Assembly (NCBI RefSeq): GCF_032362555.1
Contig: NC_083531.1
Location: 2,480,001 to 2,544,000, forward strand
Direction: 5' to 3'
Source of the DNA: Amyelois transitella
Lineage: Eukaryota; Arthropoda; Insecta; Lepidoptera; Pyralidae
Length of the DNA stretch: 64,000 bases
Shown here: in pieces, positions 63,895-64,000 of the stretch
How positions within the stretch are numbered: position 1 is the stretch's first letter
How the letters are laid out: each line of letters begins with the position of its first letter
Program-made: the position numbers and the translations under genes
Notes under the pieces: model-generated
Seen by the model: only the letters and a program-made list of their open reading frames with translations
Told to the model about the DNA's origin: nothing
Databases searched by the model: none

Positions 63895-64000
63895 GTTTCA
63901 GACTTTCAGTCGGCCGGCGACAGCTATTCGACGCGGGCTTGTCGCCATTGTTGTTAAGACTTCGCAAATCTTTTTGAAACCCTGTATTTAGTGTTCATGT
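63895..64000 (+). promoter_or_regulatory. Possible promoter or 5' leader at window edge
   Basis: A sharp rise in GC (gtgcgcgctgggtttcagac, gtcggccggcgacagc) and an arthropod initiator-like TCAGTC at 63907 suggest the start of another gene beyond the edge. No coding exon is visible. Confidence 0.25.

Overview
The window is AT-rich, intron-rich eukaryotic DNA from a ditrysian moth (Lepidoptera). Three things point there: dense families of lepidopteran SINEs, Helitrons and hAT/piggyBac elements, arthropod-type TATA/initiator promoters, and two genes for silk-glue (sericin-like) proteins. I cannot name the species from sequence alone. There is no bacterial, CRISPR or operon content.

Layout. Positions 1-5.4 kb hold two small plus-strand genes for secreted acidic proteins. 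One is partial (exon 1687-2138). The other is a complete three-exon model (2943-5270, 256 aa). Positions 5.5-7.8 kb are repeats, including an inverted-repeat DNA element carrying half a THAP-like finger. Positions 7.9-12.8 kb hold sericin-like gene 1: five coding exons, 1093 aa, a 129-bp dimeric Ser/Asn/Gly/Gln repeat array, and a C-terminal Cys-x-Cys motif. Positions 15.9-39.1 kb hold sericin-like gene 2: 36 coding exons, 1199 aa, every internal junction in phase 1, an Asn-rich N-terminal part, a Val/Pro/Ala/Thr middle and a Ser/Gly tail built by tandem exon duplication. Its introns are packed with SINEs, some in inverted pairs, plus Helitrons and a 33-bp minisatellite. From 39.1 kb to the end there is no complete host gene. 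That part holds one candidate first coding exon (43950), a triple-nested SINE/SINE/hAT cluster (41.8-42.8 kb), a deleted piggyBac-like element (52.2-53.3 kb) and a 4.4-kb hAT element (57282-61693) with an inactivated transposase.

How the genes fit together. The two sericin-like genes are adjacent tandem paralogues. Both have a TATA box with an initiator about 34-35 bp downstream, a 42-nt phase-0 first coding exon, a tiny second exon ending in phase 1, low-complexity phase-1 exons, and a last exon ending in ICVCYD...IP.NVR. The complete upstream acidic-protein gene has the same start layout (36-nt phase-0 exon, then a 34-nt exon ending in phase 1), so the cluster may be a set of co-expressed silk-gland secretory genes. 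That last point is inference. All exon models are ab initio, but the joined coding lengths (771, 3282 and 3600 nt) are each divisible by three with no internal stop.
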